This document shows, piece after piece, positions 12,531 through 23,640 of a DNA stretch of 64,000 nucleotides. Source of the stretch: Apostichopus japonicus (taxonomy: Eukaryota; Echinodermata; Holothuroidea; Aspidochirotida; Stichopodidae); the NCBI RefSeq assembly GCF_037975245.1, contig NC_092575.1, positions 13,992,310 through 14,056,309 on the forward strand. Direction: 5' to 3'. Made by a program: the position numbers and the translations under genes. Each line of letters begins with the position of its first letter. The stretch's first letter is position 1. Under the pieces are notes generated by a model. It was not told where the DNA came from and made no database searches. It was given only the letters and a program-made list of their open reading frames with translations.

Positions 12531-12848
12531 ATGGGGGGGGGGTGGCGGACGGTCGCCCCCATCGCAAAAATCGTCATGTTCCCCGACGACACGGTCGAGT
12601 TCGAGACCAGCCACAGTTGGTTTCATAGCACAATTCTACACACGCGTTATGATAGACCATATATAGTATATATATAGATCATTATTGAGAGAGGAAAATG
12701 GAAACGTCAAAAAATGGAGTTGTCGGTGTAAGGGGTAGGGTGAGTCACACTTTTACGAAATCATTGATCCGTCACTGGCTACCTTTCAGCGCTGTAATGA
12801 TGTCACTGTTCCTCTTTCTCTTCCCGGTGTCTTCGCGTTTTTCTTTTA

Positions 12849-12972
12849 CTCCCTCCTTTTCTCCTTTTTCTCTCTTTCTTCTTTTTCTTTTCTCTTCCTT
12901 CCTCTCCTCCTCTTCTTTTTTCCCCTCTTTTTTCCTTTTTTCTTCTCTTTTTTTTTCTCTCCTCTTTTTCTT
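12849..12972 (+). repeat. 124-base uninterrupted homopyrimidine tract
   Basis: From the A at 12848 to the A at 12973 every base on the plus strand is C or T. The tract is an irregular mix of TTTC, CTCC and TTTTTT blocks. Long polypurine-polypyrimidine tracts can form triplex (H-DNA). It lies inside the composite insertion close to its right end. Confidence 0.95.
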
Positions 12973-13393
12973 ACCCGGGGGGCGCGCGCCCCCAACGCCC
13001 CCCCTGGATACGCACCTGATGACAGTAGTAACCCTGATATTCTGTATCGGTCGAAAGGTTCAACTTCGTTCACAATTTACCGTTGGTCCTTATTGTAAGT
13101 TAGATGAGACAGGGAGAAGTGAATACTGCACAGTCAACCAGTAAATATACTACTTCAGAGGTATGATTACCTTTGAATTGAGTACATCACAGCTGAGAAC
13201 GAAAGTATAAACAGAAAACAGTTGGAACGTGTTTCATCATCTGAATCGAGAATGACACCGTTTTATGCTATCCAGTAGAGAAACCGTACAGGATGCTAAA
13301 CAGTAATATCGCGGTGCTAATAGTGGTACAACTCTGAGAGGGGATTAATGACCACCCTGGTTTTGCTCCGTGGTTTACATGGTTTTCATCTAT

Positions 13394-13807
13394 TCTTCGG
13401 CAACTGCACTGGTTACCTGTTTCCTACAGGAAAAACTTAAAGATCATCCTGCTCACATATAAAGCCCTGCATGGATTAGCACCAGAATTCATGAGTAGCA
13501 TGATCAGTCGGAAGACCACCACCCGCTCTCTCCGATCCTCAAATCAGCTTCTGCTCCATTTACCTAAGTGGAAGGTCAAGTCATTTGGTCAACAATCGTT
13601 GTATAATGCCGCTCCTATACTCTTCGGAACTCACTTCCATGCACTGCACATCAAGTCGGCACCCAACCTTAACATTTTCAAAAACAGACTCAAAACTTAT
13701 CTATTTTTGACTGCCTTCCCTGAGCACTAGCGCCACTGAGCATTGGTTTTTCTCTGGATATTGGCGCTATATAAATTTGCAATTATTATTATTATTATTA
13801 TTATAAT
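13394..13807 (+). mobile_element. 5'-truncated L2/CR1-like LINE tail
   Basis: The insertion interrupts sequence that is continuous in unit B near 22545 (CATCTATGCTTTGAT). It contains the C-terminal coding end of a non-LTR retrotransposon followed by GCGCTATATAAATTTGCAA and an (ATT)n tail, the usual 3' end of this type of LINE. The 5' part is missing, as expected of incomplete target-primed reverse transcription. Confidence 0.88.
13401..13730 (+). pseudogene. L2/CR1-like reverse-transcriptase C-terminal fragment
   Basis: The open frame starts QLHWLPVSYRKNLKIILLTY, continues through ALHGLAPEFM and RSLRSSNQLLL, and ends near FKNRLKTYLFLTAFPEH with a TAG stop. The LHWLPV, KALHGLAP, and AP-x-LF...IK-x-APNLNIFKNRLKTYLF order is characteristic of the end of L2/CR1-type ORF2 proteins. 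The reverse-transcriptase catalytic motifs lie upstream in full elements and are absent, so the fragment is not functional. Confidence 0.88.
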
Positions 13808-15634
13808 GCTTTGATGAGAATCTCCTATATATGCAGAATAATGTAGTGTCTTCGTTCAAAACACACCAAGCAAAAGAGGAGTTTCTGGGCCATTAAACAG
13901 TGAGTTGAGCTTCCTGTCCGTACATGACGCATGCTCATATTGTACATTTCCAGTGGTTTGATGTTTCCTTATATTTTACTATAAGGCTAATGCAAATTTA
14001 GTCACGTTTTGATGAGGTTTCGTTTGCTAATTTAAGACCGTCAGTTCAGCTACACTAGTAATACACCGTAGGCCTAAGGAAAGATCGGAATTACGCAAAG
14101 TTCCAGATTAGTCTCTCAATGCCTTTGGCATGGTTCCGCGTGCACTTGGTATCGGCAACCGCTCATGTAGTTTACTGTGTGAACGATACATTGTACCTCA
14201 TTGACCATTAGTGCGCATAAAATGATGTCCATATTACAATCGCGCTGTCACTAAACGGAATTTTGCCTGGGTAAGTGTACAAAAGTAAGGAGGGGTGGGA
14301 TGGGGTGGGGTGGGGTTTACATAAGATGGGCACAGTGATAAAGGGTCGACTTTCCAATTGAAGGGTTGTGGTAAAACAGAAGTGTGTATGTGTGTGTGTT
14401 TCGGCCACATCATGTGAATAATTGGCTTATAGTTTAGTAACCATGTTCCCTGCAACGATTTTTTTATTGACAACATGACATAATTTTCGTAAAGGTTGCA
14501 AAATCAATACAATATCAGCCTCAACTTTTGTAGTGAAATGTTTCGATAAGAAAGAAATTCGGCCTGGAGCATTGTTGTGACTGTTGGTAACATGACGTCA
14601 CGTATAGCAAAAAGGATACAGTAATATTATTTTTTGAAACATAGGTTTCTCGAAAGTATTTAGTACTTTATTCTACAAACACGTATAGTAGACCGGGGTG
14701 TCGTGTGATGAATTATGTGCTCCTATGGGATTGGAAGAAACTGCTAGATATACCTATTTCATTCGATATATTTCGATCTCTTTCACACTATGTGACAGTC
14801 TCTTCCCATCAAGAACATTAACATGTTACATGTCCCAATGACAATGTGGCAAACTGACAGATGCCAATTTAAAGTCGACATACTGTGATTCCTTCCCAAT
14901 CACAACCCCGGAATCTGAATGAGCGTTGAGAACGCGAGAAACTGCTAGAAACCGAGACATGTGCCGATTTCTTTCACGTATGAATAACGGCATGTCATAG
15001 GCGCACTATAAAGCGCGCACACATTTAGGTACCAAACGCAATAGACCACGATATAATGACTGTATAGTCTTATGCAAGACAACAGGCATATACCACCAGT
15101 GCACATAGCAGCGATGGACATCTCAGGTCTAGATGAAAGATAACAAGGTATCACGTTTCATTACGGTCTGCATTTTGTAGCGACATGAAAAAAACTTCAC
15201 CTGCAAGCAACGGAGAGTTAACGGCACGCGGTTTGGGGCGAGTCTTCAATGCCTTTAAAGACAAGTCATACAAGCTAGAACCTAGCCATGCACGAAAATC
15301 AAGAACTTGATCAACTCTCAGTCACAGTGCCCTTACAAAGAGACTTAATGCCTAATCATTCTTCACTTATCTCTCGCACAGTTCTTTGGCGAAATATGTA
15401 ATAGATGCGAAACTGCAAAATTGCAATTTGGCATGAACGTTAGGAGCGAAACATAACATAACAATTGATTAATATGAAACAAAATAAATCCAAACGACTA
15501 ACCGCGGCTATATTCTAATTGAGGTTTCTTTGAAAGCAAAAACTCAACATTCAAATTATGGGTCGTTTTGCAGATCGAAGTTCCTTCCTCAATTAATGCC
15601 CACTGCGTCCTGCTAGCGTTACTTCCCCCCCCAC

Positions 15635-16284
15635 CAAGGGCGGCGGAACGGGGGGCACAGGGGACACGTGCCCCCCACTTTTCCTCAGGATAAAAATGTG
15701 CCCTTTTTCTACATAAAAATTGAGGTGTCTCAAGTTAGCAAGAGGCCAGGGAACCAGAATGAACACTCGGGAAGGGCCGTTTCCAGCCATCTGAGGGGTT
15801 TGTAAAACCAAAAATTTTCTTGTACGCTCCGCGCCAACCGATGGTGGCGCTCCGCTCAGATAGTCGTGCATACAACTTTGCAAATCCTGGTTACGCCCCT
15901 GACTTTTAATGAATTTCTGTGGGTCAAACTCAAAGCTATTTCGAATGGATAAAAAATGGTTAAGATATTGACAAGAAATAAACTCTTAATTCGGAAGATT
16001 CCTACATTAGCAACTAGCATGATTTCACCTCATTTTGTCTCAAAAGAAAACTTGTTCCTTGTTTCCCAATTTGCACATTGGATATTGCAGTGCCAGTATG
16101 CATATTTTCCTTGAGGGGGGGGGGGGCGTTGATGGAGTGATGTGTATACGCAAATAAGATAATACAATAAGAGTTATAAAGGGTACTAAATATAAGGTTG
16201 CATCAGTCCAATCGAATTTCTGCAAAGTGTCCTTTGATATCGGTGCCCCCGCCCCCCAGATTAAAAGTGCTTCCGCCGCCCTTG
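15635..16284 (+). mobile_element. Non-autonomous hAT-type element, family 4
   Basis: 650 bp, beginning CAAGGGCGGCGGAAC and ending TTCCGCCGCCCTTG, with a perfect 8-bp duplication CCCCCCAC on both sides. The uninterrupted target is present in unit A at about 4997-5004, so insertion followed the segmental duplication. It contains the shared hAT core in reverse orientation (about 15770-15875). A second copy lies at 60567-61225. Confidence 0.93.
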
Positions 16285-16796
16285 CCCCCCACCGAGCCTT
16301 CCCACTTCCAGTTTCACAAGACGTTTACTCCTCCTTTCGACTCTTATGACTGCGCTATTGTTAAAATGTTTCATATCGACATATCAAATAAATTAGTAAC
16401 CACATTAAACTTATTGTTTTGATTTGTAAGAGTGTTTCTGGAAACACTTGTGGTTTAAAAATGATGTCGTTATTTGGGAGAATCTTGGAATCTATTATCT
16501 ATAAACTTTCTTTTGAGAAAGAAAAAATCGAAAGTAACTTTACATAATATTTCTTTTTGTTTTGCCCGATTACACATATTTTTTAAGAACGCAGGCTTAA
16601 TAACATCATCAAAAAGTGCCTTAATCATCTTTTGGTGGTCTTAACATCTAAAAATAATCGATGTAAACTTGCATACTTCATTAAGATCTATCGACGGAAC
16701 ATGGAAGTTACCTTTAAGGTGGCGCCATATCAATACATGTTCTAAATGTCTAATGAGATATTCTGATGGCTATTTAAAGCTTGCGTACACACAGAT

Positions 16797-17130
16797 TGAG
16801 GAGAATTAGCGCCTCGTTAGTTCACGTATTTAATTGGACTGCTCACATACCGGTCGCACAGAGTGTTTCAACCCTCTGGTTATAGGCAAAGATTCACGCA
16901 TCCCACCTAACACCCTTCTGGTCGACCTCTGACCGACCCTCTTTGCATCCTCCCGGATTCTTTTGCGACATCAAGTGAGACATGGCGCCGGATCCTGGGC
17001 CACAGAAAAGCACCATACCTACAGCCACCGACCTTGTCTCGAACCCTATAGCAAGATTTACACGATTAGCAGTGCAATGTCTTTCGCTTGCACCTTCGCT
17101 CTAACAAACACGTCATGCTGGAAGAATAAC
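16797..17130 (+). repeat. Interspersed repeat, unit B copy
   Basis: Counterpart of 5509-5835 in the second duplication unit, with the same landmark blocks in the same order and scattered substitutions. Confidence 0.75.
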
Positions 17131-17797
17131 TTTAGAATTGATACCTAAATTCTTCCGGTTTATTGACTTTTTACTTTACAAAATCGATAAATACAGGATT
17201 AAACAAAAGAGAAAAAAAACAGTTACCTAGTATATCTACAAGCTAAAAATAAAAATAATAAGTTGATCTACACTCTAACCATACGGTAACTTACTTGTAA
17301 TTCCCCGTTTACCATTTTACACCAAGACGAACCCACCAACTACCCTTTCAACAACTTTATTTACCCAGGATATGACCCTTGCTATGTTTGTATACACTCT
17401 CAAAACACGTGCCAAATACTCTCTGGTTTCTTGCAAAATGAACACAGACCATCACCGATTCCCCACATGTGCAGCAGTGCACATTGCCCCGTGAGTAATT
17501 CACCAATTTAAAACTGTTAACTTATTACATAAAATAGGGTGAAATATATTTTCCAAATACTAGCCCAGTCGCAACCCTTGAACCCTAGGTATAACCGTTT
17601 CAGTGTCCAAAATACAAACCAATTCCTTGGTCCTAGAAAGCTCTGTAAACAAAGGGTCTATCGTGTGCATTGACTGGATAATTGAAATCGTTGTACTGTA
17701 CGATGTTGATTACGATGTACGATATAGAATTGATACTTAATTATTCGATAGAAAAAAAGGGCTTAAAACGTGGAAAGGTTTTTGGTCGTCCCATGTT

Positions 17798-17873
17798 TAC
17801 GCGGGGATCGAAACTCGCACCACAACACTGCCAGTCAGCCCTTACTCCACTGAGCTATCTGACCACCTGATGT
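17798..17873 (-). repeat. tRNA-derived repeat (SINE head), unit B
   Basis: Duplicate of 6785-6855, with the same A-box-like and B-box-like sequences on the minus strand. It is not a functional tRNA. Confidence 0.6.
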
Positions 17874-19226
17874 AGAAATAAGCTTCGTCATATCTTTGAA
17901 GGACAAACCAAATACATCTTTTATAGAATACTCAGAATTCTTCAAAGAACATCGTTACATGTAAAGTACTACGGTTTAGCCGGCATTGGCCTTCGTGGAA
18001 AGAATTGTAAAGGAATGCGGCAAAAGGCTTATAAGCAACAACATATTTAAGTTAAAAATTCGTTTCTATTCCGTTCAAGACGCATAGGATGTTAATGTTT
18101 GACTAACTTGAAACTCTATTCCTTGTCACCTTTATTTAACATCCAACCTGACTTTTATTAGGAAATATCAAATTTTATTTGAATATAGACTATATTTCAA
18201 GCTTATTAGTTCACAGATCACACCCTTACTTGATCGAGTGACGTTTTTGAACTCTGAAAATCTATAATAACTATCCTGATTAGCAATTACAAAGTATCAT
18301 TTTCTGCATAAATTAATAAGCATATAGCTTACGATTTCTTCAAATTTTGAACAAACTCAACAACACTCTTATGAAGGAAGGGAAGAACGAAAGTTAAATG
18401 GAAGAACAAAAGCAAAACTAATTTCGCACAGTACATAAAATACATAACATAATCATATATCATCTAAATGCAGTACAACTTATTTAGTCGAAACATGGTG
18501 AACATTATTTCAAAAGTTGTAAAATATGGCTTCATTTTGCAACTAAGCACTCTCCAGTATTAAAACAAATATATTACGCGAGCGGGGACACCGTACCCTT
18601 AAAAACCTCTCATGGAGGACACAACATCTTGGCATCTCGCTAAAGGTGGTTGCGCCCTTACTGGTTGGTTGCTAGAGACCATGTAGAGACCTTGCTTACT
18701 ACTGAAACCAATTGGCTGCGCTTGTAACAGGCTCTTTGGAGCAAGGAGCTAATGAACAGTTATAGTTTTGGAGGTCTGTGGTAATCTGATCAATCAACAC
18801 TTTGGAAATAACATATCCCACCAAGTATAGTCTCTTCCCAAGCTTTTGTCGATAAGGCACATTTGCTGAGATCCCGGAAATCATTCGAGTCACAAGAATA
18901 TCATATAATTAGTATCATTGCCGGAACCTTTGATTCGACGTGTAAATCAATTCAGTTCATCGTTTTTACACGTCATGACTCAACATTAATTGGAACGAAG
19001 AAGAAATCTTTACAGATAAGAAAAAAGTCATTATTTAATCCTTTGGATTTTTTAACTCGTTTTACTTGCAGTGACGAATCAGTAAATTATAGGTTTCTCA
19101 GCCTAACCAGTAATCAACCTAAGTGAAAGATCCGTAATCCGTATACCCTCTACTCGAAGCTACTGGGAGTCCAACCCGTAAGTCTAACACGAAATGTCTT
19201 CCGCCATTACAATATTCCCCGTCACT

Positions 19227-20393
19227 TCAAAAAATTTCGTAATCAGTTACGTCATCATACTCATTCCCTTCTTCGTCTGTCACACCTGCTACAGTCGGGT
19301 TCTCTTTCTTACGAATACTATCATCTCTTACGTCATTTGAAGTGCGACGTCTACGCCTTATTCGAGAACATAATACCACAAAGCTGACAACCAGTATGCT
19401 GGATACTAAGCATACTAAAAGAGGGACCAATACATACAGAGTGATTATCACAGGAGGCGACGTATTCATCTTGGTATCCTTGCCAGACGTTGAACTTCCT
19501 TCTCGGAATTCTGTGACAGCTCGAAGGTGTGTTGTTGATGGTAAAGAATGAAACGGCCAGGCGTTTGAATGAACAAAGTCGCAGACGCATACACTACCAT
19601 CCGTGGGCGTCATATCTAAGTAAACTTTGCGCCGGAAGGCTGAACATATCCATAGAGAGTTTGCACAGTTTTGGACGTAAGCACTTTGCGTCGTTTGCCA
19701 ACTGTCCATATGTGACGGACTGGTGACGGCTTCGTGAGAGCAATTTCCTGACGAGAAGATCTGAAGTTGGATAGCTTCAGGAAAATAACCATTGACGACA
19801 CATGTCAGAAAAAATCTCTGTATCGACTCCCCAGATTTTGACATCGTTACAGGGTTCTCAACTTCCTCAGCTCTACAAGTTGGGATTGGGAGAGCGGAAT
19901 AACCATTTGATAGGTGAAATCTGTGTCTAAGAATGACACCATCTGGATTAAAAACAGTACCTTCGGTGAGGATTAAGTCGTAAGTCCCCGCGTCGATGGA
20001 CCTTACATCTCTAATTATGAAAGAAATTTCAGCTTTTATTTCATTTCGTTCTATGAAGTCTTCACGGTCGATGCTTGAGATGCTGAACGAATAACGACCT
20101 TTGGAATAGATATCATTAAACCAAAATCTGCCTTTGAGATTAAAGCTCGGCTTTGTATAATTACTCGATACGATATTTGTCGTGAAGTTCAGAGACACCC
20201 AACAGAAACCTAAATCATCAACAGAGAACGATACGGGGGGAAATGCGACATCACAATCTGTTGACGTTACGTAACAATTAGTATACCTCACATTGGTCGG
20301 ATGTTCGCAATGAAGCCGGCAATGGTTCTCGGAAAAAGGTGATCCGAAGACGCATGAAAGAATAATGAACAGAATTAACAATTTTAGCTCCAT
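19227..20393 (-). CDS. Ig-like type I membrane receptor, copy B
   Basis: An intact 388-residue paralogue of the gene at 8219-9385, with the same architecture: signal peptide, cysteine-rich ectodomain with DAGTYDL (134-140), membrane segment at about 313-343, RRRRR, and a tail ending YDDVTDYEIF. By hand alignment, 37 of the 44 differences fall in the first 310 residues and none is an insertion or deletion. The ectodomain changes include loss of the N245 glycosylation site (NSS to NSL) and a new cysteine at 271. In the tail, V384D changes the residue just before the last tyrosine. Both copies keep full reading frames, so both are probably expressed or were until recently. The ligand is unknown. 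Confidence 0.85.
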   Translation of the reverse strand: MELKLLILFIILSCVFGSPFSENHCRLHCEHPTNVRYTNCYVTSTDCDVAFPPVSFSVDDLGFCWVSLNFTTNIVSSNYTKPSFNLKGRFWFNDIYSKGRYSFSISSIDREDFIERNEIKAEISFIIRDVRSIDAGTYDLILTEGTVFNPDGVILRHRFHLSNGYSALPIPTCRAEEVENPVTMSKSGESIQRFFLTCVVNGYFPEAIQLQIFSSGNCSHEAVTSPSHMDSWQTTQSAYVQNCANSLWICSAFRRKVYLDMTPTDGSVCVCDFVHSNAWPFHSLPSTTHLRAVTEFREGSSTSGKDTKMNTSPPVIITLYVLVPLLVCLVSSILVVSFVVLCSRIRRRRRTSNDVRDDSIRKKENPTVAGVTDEEGNEYDDVTDYEIF

Positions 20394-20483
20394 CCTGGAA
20401 GAAAATATACGATATTTGTACGCTATCTAATTCTATGGAATGTTCTCGTTGATCGTATACCAACAATGCACGTTAGGCTACTG

Positions 20484-20491
20484 TATATATA
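20484..20491 (-). promoter_or_regulatory. Candidate TATA box for Ig receptor B
   Basis: TATATATA on the minus strand about 90 bases upstream of the ATG, at the position equivalent to 9473-9481 in unit A. Confidence 0.45.
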
Positions 20492-21312
20492 GTGATACAA
20501 GTTGACCCACCTCGTTTTCGTCTGATGGAAGACTAATGAATATAAAGCCTAATGGCTTTCGAAGTGCTCTAAATTCCGTGTTGCCAGGCTTACTATATGC
20601 ACGAAACTGATCGTTTTTTCACAAACAGTTATAACATATTTTCCCCAGTTAAGAGAAGCTTTTGCAAATTGAAGTAAGATGAATCCTATCGATCATCCAA
20701 TATGGAGAGTTGCTCTGTAATTTTAGATGAAATTAAAACGAAACCGTAAACTGAACTTGTTATCGCATAACCTTCTGTGCTGCTCAGCCCTTAAATAGTC
20801 TAGTAATTAAGAAGCCTGAGTAACTTTTACTTTTACAAAGTGAAGTGCATGATCTTATCCATCTTCCAATATGGAGAGTTGCTCTGTCGCTTTAAAATGA
20901 AATTTAAATGAAACCGTCAACTTAACTGGTTATCGAATAACCTTTTTGTGCTGTTCAGCCACTTAATAATCCTAATAACTTATAAATTTTACTTTCTGTC
21001 TAATTAAAAACAGATAACAAGAGATAAGGAAAACTAAATGTTGAGTGAGTGTGCTTAAAAGTTGACGACATTGTTGTGGGTGGAATTCTATAGCCTTACT
21101 GACGTTGAACAGTCATTCAACGTATATGCTAAGATTTAACATTAATTTTACAAGACAATTCCAATGTTTCAAATAGTCTACTAAAGCAAGTTGAGAAGAT
21201 AAGGAGAGTTTTTTTTTAAAGAAATATATTTCATATCATGTCGTTATTATATTTGGTAAAAGTGGAGTGTTATCTCAGTGTAGCTGAGTCTAGCACAGTG
21301 TAGCCCAGTCTA

Positions 21313-21770
21313 GGCGTGTTAGCTCAGTGGTTAACGCCGGTGCCTTTCAATCATAAGGTCCCGAGTACGAGTCACTCCAAGATTAATGTATGTCGTCCAG
21401 TTACAGAGTTGTTGACAATTGACAATGCATAGTCATGGGCAAGAGCGTAGGAACCGGGGGCTGGTGGCGCCAGCCCCCTCCCCCCAGTGAAAAATATGGA
21501 GGGGCGGAAGTATCATTCCGCCCCACCCCCCCCCCCCCCTCCCCCCGCTTCGCAAGTCAGAAAACCCCTTTTTCGTTTCCAAATGAGAAAAAATCTCATT
21601 TGGAGCACCAAATTGCATCTAAGGCCAGGTGAAAATGAAAATGAAAATGGTCATGGACGTTAAATATGAATCTAAGAGACTGACTTCGGTCAGCCTGCTG
21701 CTTTCATAAGCCAATGAGGCTTTTTTTTATGAGTTCCTGCTTGCAGGAGGATCTAAAATACATACATACA
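21313..21770 (+). repeat. tRNA-derived SINE, unit B copy, interrupted
   Basis: Duplicate of the SINE at 10307-10545. A 210-bp hAT fragment (21440-21649) splits it after the internal motif CATAGTCATGG. The A box is TAGCTCAGTGG, the B box region reads GAGTACGAGTC, and the tail is again ATACATACATACAAAAG. Confidence 0.83.
21440..21649 (+). mobile_element. Deleted family-1 hAT element inside a SINE
   Basis: The left terminus (CAAGAGCGTAGGAACC) and the first half of family 1 are present, but the right half and the right inverted terminus are missing. The sequence ends in GAAAATG repeats. An 8-bp flank is still duplicated (GTCATGGG against GTCATGGA), so the loss did not remove the target duplication. 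The SINE of unit A is uninterrupted at this point. Confidence 0.82.
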
Positions 21771-23351
21771 AAAGTACGATTGGCACCCTCGAACCAATCC
21801 CAGCCGATTACAACAAATACAACTTCCCAGAAATTGGGGTACCATGGATCACGCCAAGGATTTTCCATAGGTTTGTGTGAGGTGGTACATGGGTAGGTAG
21901 ATACAATTTCGGCAACTCGAATGTACCTATATCTTTGTTATGGTAATTTTCTAAATACGTATTTAGAACATTCACGAATGTATTGGAAGATGCTCCGGCG
22001 ATATTAAGGAGAAACAACCCTATATGAAGCTGCCATCAGCAATTTATACCACAATGATGACAGTAGTAATCCTGCTATTCTGTATTGGTCAAAAGGTTCA
22101 ACTTCGTTCACAATTTACCGTTGGTCCTTATTGTAAGTTGGATGAGGCAGAGTGAAGTGAATACTGCACAGCCAACCAGTAAATATACTACTTCAGAGGT
22201 ATGCTTACCTTTGAATGGAGTCAATCATAGCTGGGAACGAAGTATAAACAGAAAACAGTGGAACTTGTTGCATCATCTGAATCGAATCTTTATGGTCTCG
22301 TTCCCGGCTACTAACGATTTAGGTCAAATAACCAGTTCACTGATACGTACTTGTTCCTTGTGCTCCGTGCGAACTTTGCTATACAGCTATACCCGAGAAT
22401 GACACAGTTTTTACTATCCAGTACAGAAACCGTACAGGATGCTAAACAGTAATATCGCGGTGCTAAGAGTGGCACAACTCTGAGAGGGGATTAATGACCA
22501 CTCTGGTTTTGCTCCGTGGTTTATTTACATGGTTTTCATCTATGCTTTGATAAGAATCTCCAATATATGCAGAATAATATAGTGTCTTCTTTCAAAACAC
22601 ACTAAGCAAAAGAGGAGTTTCCGGGCCATTAAATAGAAGTTGAGCTTCCTGTCCGTACATGACGCATGCTCATATTGTACATTTCCAGTCGATTGATGTT
22701 TCCTTTTATTTTACTATAAGGCTAATGCAAATTTAGTCACGTTTTGATAAGGTTTCGTTTGCTAATTTAAGACCTTCAGTTCAGCTACACAAGTAAAACA
22801 CCGTAGGCCTTAGCTAAATATCGGAATTACGCAAAGTTTCAGATTAGTCTCTCAATGCCTTTGACATCGTTCCCCGTGCACTTGGTATCGGCAACCGCTC
22901 ACGTAGTTTACTGTGTGTATGATACATTGCACCTCATTGACCATTAGTGCGCATAAAATGATGTCCATATTACAATCGCGCTCTGGCACTAAACGGAATT
23001 TTGCTGGGTAAGTGTACAAAAGTAAGGACGGGTGGGATGGGGTGGGGTTTACATAAGATGGGCACAGTGATATAGGGTCGACTTTCCAATTGAAGGGTTG
23101 TGGTAAAACAGAAGTGTGTATGTGTGTGTGTTTCGGCCTCATCATGTGAATAATTGGATTATGGTTTAGTAGTCGGGTTCCCTGCAACGATTTTGCACGC
23201 GACTTTTGTGAGTGTATCGTGTAATATTGAAAACATGACATAAGATTTTTTTCCCGTAAAGGTTGCAAAATCAATACAATATCAGCTTCAACTTTTTAGT
23301 GAAATGTTTCGATAAGAAAGAAATTCGGCCTGGACACCCGATACACATAGC

Positions 23352-23640
23352 GATCACAGTTACTACTGTTAATCTTACAGTTTTGTACTTTTGTACCACA
23401 GTAAAAACTGGATCGTGCTATCATTCGGTAGCATGTGCTATTAGGATTACAGTAAGAACTGAGGATATGTGTAATTCCAACAAATCCAGTTGTTTGGGAT
23501 TTGTTGGAATTACACATATCCTCAGTTCTTTCTGTAAACTTAATAGCACATGCAACCGATTTATCAGATTTGTCACCACGATCCAGTATTCACTGTGGTA
23601 CAAACCTTTAGATTAACAGTAGTTACTGTAATCTCTGTGT
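23352..23640. mobile_element. Foldback (long inverted repeat) element
   Basis: About 289 bp forming one imperfect hairpin with arms near 140 bases and its centre close to 23495. The left arm begins CACAGTTACTACTGTTAATC and the right arm ends with its near-complement. Related copies lie at 47335-47620 and 47632-47920. It encodes nothing. Confidence 0.85.

Larger units (their letters stand above)
10836..13018 (+). mobile_element. Composite hAT-type insertion with nested elements
   Basis: The ends are CAGGCGCGTATCCAGG and CCTGGATACGCACCTG. The insertion lies between ATGAC and ATGAC; the uninterrupted site survives in unit B near 22050-22065 (AATGATGACAGTAG). The body holds the shared hAT core at 10878-10975, a complete family-2 element (11518-11892), a partial CAGGCGCGTAGCG element from 12235, and a long homopyrimidine tract (12849-12972). 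It arrived after the segmental duplication. No transposase is encoded. Confidence 0.88.
4454..15098 (+). repeat. Tandem segmental duplication, unit A
   Basis: This 10.6-kb segment is repeated head-to-tail as unit B (15105-24097). Matching landmarks run in the same order: the start (ATAGCAGCAATGGACATC), a LINE zinc-finger remnant, a tRNA-like repeat, the Ig-receptor gene, a SINE, and the shared end (GCATATACCACCA). Unit A is longer because it has gained a 2.2-kb hAT cluster (10836-13018) and a LINE tail (13394-13807). Unit B keeps the empty sites for both. Stretches at 4500-6236, 6882-8218, 9486-10306 and 13808-15098 hold no other gene I can recognise. Confidence 0.95.
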
